A stretch of DNA of 6,454 bases. It comes from an uncultured Bacteroidales bacterium (lineage in GTDB: Bacteria; Bacteroidota; Bacteroidia; Bacteroidales; P3). Position numbers and translations under genes: made by a program. The notes below the pieces were generated by a model, which searched no databases, was not told the origin of the DNA, and saw only the letters and a list, made by a program, of their open reading frames with translations. Shown here piece by piece: positions 5,298-6,454 of this stretch (positions are counted from its first letter, which is position 1; each line of letters starts with the position of its first letter). The DNA lies in assembly GCA_946540365.1 (NCBI GenBank), contig CAMNIH010000098.1, positions 1-6,454 on the forward strand, written 5' to 3'.

Positions 5298-5951
5298 TCA
5301 GTTGATCGGGCAGCTCAGCGGGCTGGTGATCTCGCAGCCGCGATGGCGGGCCAGCCACAGCTGGGCGTAGCTGCAGGTGGCTTTGTACTGTCCGCCGCGG
5401 CGTTCGATCTCCTCCACGGCCCGCCGCACCAGCTCGCCGGCGATGCCCTGGCCCCGCAGGCGGTCGTCCACGTAGGTGTGGTTGATGACGTAGATGCCAT
5501 CCCTCAGCGGGAACGTCACCTCGCCCACCTCCTCGCCGCCCTCGACGGCGCAGATCCTGTTCTTTTCTGTAATGTATTCCATAGTGAATGCGTTATTGTG
5601 TGAATGCGTTATTGTGTGTTGGGGCAGGGCGTTGCGGCCGGCGGCGGTCATCAGGCCTTGGTGTTCCAGCTCCTGGCAGCGGCGGATGTTGAGCTCCGTC
5701 CAGTGGCTGTTCTTGCGGCGCGGCGAGATGCGCTGCGCCAGCCGTCCGTCGGGCATCTTCTTGACGGTGGAGTCGATCCACCCGAAGCACAGCGCCACCA
5801 AGACCACCTCGACATACGGCAACGCCCCCGTCAGTACCGTCTTCCCCCTGTAGCACGCCACCCAGCACTCCCGTTCCCGCCCGTGGTTCTCCTCCAGCCA
5901 CCGCCGCAGCCCTGCCCGGTCCTCGAATGTCAAGAGATTCCGTATCTCCAT
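5298..5951 (-). CDS. YdeI/OmdA-like domain fused to a small GNAT acetyltransferase
   Basis: One 217-residue frame holds two unrelated parts. Residues 1-110 match the N-terminal domain of the YdeI/OmpD-associated ('bacteriocin-protection') family, with 'LCFGWIDSTVKKMPDGRLAQRISPRRKNSHWTELN' at 54-88 and 'GLMTAAGRNALP' at 99-110. Such proteins are usually longer, so the rest of that protein is missing. Residues 124-217 are a small COG2388-type GNAT: 'ITEKNRICAVEGGEEVGEVTFPL', 'IYVINHTYVDDRLRGQGIAGELV' (CoA loop R166-G-Q-G-I-A171) and 'YAQLWLARH'. The joining stretch HTITHSHNNAFT is encoded by a 16-bp tandem duplication and looks like former intergenic DNA. Met124 (ATG at 5582) is a natural start for a free 94-residue GNAT, the usual size for that family, so the acetyltransferase may also be made alone. 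No stop interrupts the frame. The following lipoprotein gene starts 26 bases on. Confidence 0.8.
   Translation of the reverse strand: MEIRNLLTFEDRAGLRRWLEENHGRERECWVACYRGKTVLTGALPYVEVVLVALCFGWIDSTVKKMPDGRLAQRISPRRKNSHWTELNIRRCQELEHQGLMTAAGRNALPQHTITHSHNNAFTMEYITEKNRICAVEGGEEVGEVTFPLRDGIYVINHTYVDDRLRGQGIAGELVRRAVEEIERRGGQYKATCSYAQLWLARHRGCEITSPLSCPIN
5584..5615. repeat. 16-bp tandem direct repeat at the fusion junction
   Basis: Two identical units GTGAATGCGTTATTGT (plus strand) stand at 5584-5599 and 5600-5615. They immediately precede, in the coding direction, the ATG at 5582 of the acetyltransferase part. Sixteen is not a multiple of three, so gain of one unit shifts frame by one and could have created the in-frame join. 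Confidence 0.9.
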
Positions 5952-5995
5952 TAGTTTGTTATTTTATATGCATAATTTACATATTCACGCATTGT
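5952..5995. other. AT-rich intergenic spacer
   Basis: These 44 bases are almost all A and T and include TTATATGCATAATTTACATATT. They separate the regulator-like gene from the fusion gene. I see no full match to the -33/-7 promoter consensus and no T-tailed hairpin, so it is unclear whether the fusion-gene transcript starts here or reads through from the right. Confidence 0.5.
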
Positions 5996-6454
5996 TTATT
6001 TTTCAGTTATTTCCCAGTGGCCGCTGTAACCGCTGCCAACATAGCGGATATGTGGCATTTTGGCAATATGGCGTTTGATAGTCTTTGATGTCACACCACT
6101 TTGTTTGGCCAAGTCTTCTGTTGTAATATTGGGATTTTTATGTATTTGTTCTTCAATCCATATATCAAGATCAGCATTTTGAGGGACACCTTGAGGGACA
6201 CCTTGAGGGACATCTTGAGTGCCACTTTGAGTAACATCTTGAGTATCAACTTGAGTGCCATCGACACCGTCTCGTACCAGCACACTGAAAGCTGTTAGGT
6301 ATCCAACGTTAAATTCTGCTTCTGGGCAGCCGTTGTCTTTCAATAGTTCCTGCACTTCTCGGATACCGTGGTTAAACATATTGACATAGCTTAGCGTCTT
6401 CATCATTTCGGCAACAACACTATTGCGATAGTCGTTCACGTAGGGAAAGTTCTC
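5996..6454 (-). CDS. Schlafen/AlbA_2-type (COG2865-like) ATP-binding transcriptional regulator, C-terminal part (truncated by window edge)
   Basis: The frame is open to the window edge, and 152 residues are visible, beginning ENFPYVNDYRNSVV. This 'NDYRNxVVAEMMKTLxYVNMFNxGIxxVQ' stretch is typical of the GHKL-like C-terminal ATP-binding domain of proteins annotated as AlbA_2/Schlafen-domain or 'RecG-like' putative transcriptional regulators. It is followed by 'EFNVGYLTAFSVLVRD'. Then comes a repetitive linker of seven four-residue units (TQVD, TQDV, TQSG, TQDV, PQGV, PQGV, PQNA), and finally a winged-helix DNA-binding domain ('NITTEDLAKQSGVTSKTIKRHIAKM'). There is no ATG within the visible part; the GTG at 6439 is just an internal Val codon. 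Base composition is much AT-richer than the neighbouring genes, and these genes are often mobile, so recent acquisition is plausible. The target genes are unknown. Confidence 0.8.
   Translation of the reverse strand, partial: ENFPYVNDYRNSVVAEMMKTLSYVNMFNHGIREVQELLKDNGCPEAEFNVGYLTAFSVLVRDGVDGTQVDTQDVTQSGTQDVPQGVPQGVPQNADLDIWIEEQIHKNPNITTEDLAKQSGVTSKTIKRHIAKMPHIRYVGSGYSGHWEITEK
6179..6262. repeat. 12-bp tandem repeat, seven units, coding
   Basis: Seven consecutive units start with TTGAG. The first two are identical (TTGAGGGACACC), the third differs by one base, and the remaining four are more diverged. They encode the (T/P)Qxx linker between the ATP-binding part and the winged helix of the regulator. 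The identical units at the C-terminal side suggest recent slippage. Similar PQ/TQ-rich linkers occur in other members of this protein type. Confidence 0.9.

Noticed and set aside
4345..5370. Long open frame (341 codons) on the plus strand opposite the lipoprotein gene
   Set aside because: It is low-complexity Val/Ala/Gly/His-rich translation without motifs. The minus strand encodes a lipoprotein signal and conserved-looking domains.
6179..6262. CRISPR-like or iteron array at the right edge
   Set aside because: The 12-bp units are contiguous with no spacers, lie within a coding frame and encode a four-residue repeat.

Overview
The window looks like a chromosomal segment of a fairly GC-rich Bacteroidales bacterium, most likely near Prevotellaceae. 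Three things point there: the protein families, a Bacteroidota-type promoter (TTTTG, 20 bases, TATCTTTG), and starts with no Shine-Dalgarno sequence. From the left edge to about 5950 the DNA is GC-rich (about 60%). The gene at the right edge is clearly AT-richer.

Layout. Positions 1-1613 are on the plus strand: the C-terminal part of trigger factor, then a secreted, internally duplicated beta-barrel-like protein. A perfect 17-bp-stem hairpin at 1627-1664 separates these from everything else, which is on the minus strand. Reading leftward from the right edge, the minus strand carries: the C-terminal part of a Schlafen/AlbA_2-type (COG2865-like) regulator with a 12-bp tandem repeat; a YdeI/OmdA-like domain fused to a small GNAT acetyltransferase; a two-part lipoprotein of unknown function; a second GNAT acetyltransferase; then, from its own promoter, a MalY/PatB-type PLP-dependent C-S lyase followed 6 bases later by a rhodanese-domain lipoprotein. 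The fusion gene, lipoprotein and GNAT gene are spaced 26 and 33 bases apart and could be one transcript. The lyase and rhodanese very probably are one.

The most unusual content is a 42-bp palindromic unit made of two back-to-back hairpins, inserted in frame into two unrelated protein genes. In the lyase gene it forms a composite insertion of about 171 bases: two inverted arms, a decayed third copy and an 18-bp tandem repeat. This adds 57 residues just before the PLP lysine region. In the lipoprotein gene a solo copy adds 14 residues. Both copies have the same orientation and frame in their genes and encode nearly the same peptide (PLRP(S/A)GTSP...GEE). The unit length is a multiple of three, it is open in nearly every frame, and almost all differences between copies fall in hairpin loops. 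It resembles in principle the protein-coding-gene palindromes of Rickettsia (RPE), although the sequence is unrelated.

Secondary points are the OmdA-GNAT fusion joined through a 16-bp tandem duplication, and the duplicated barrel architecture.
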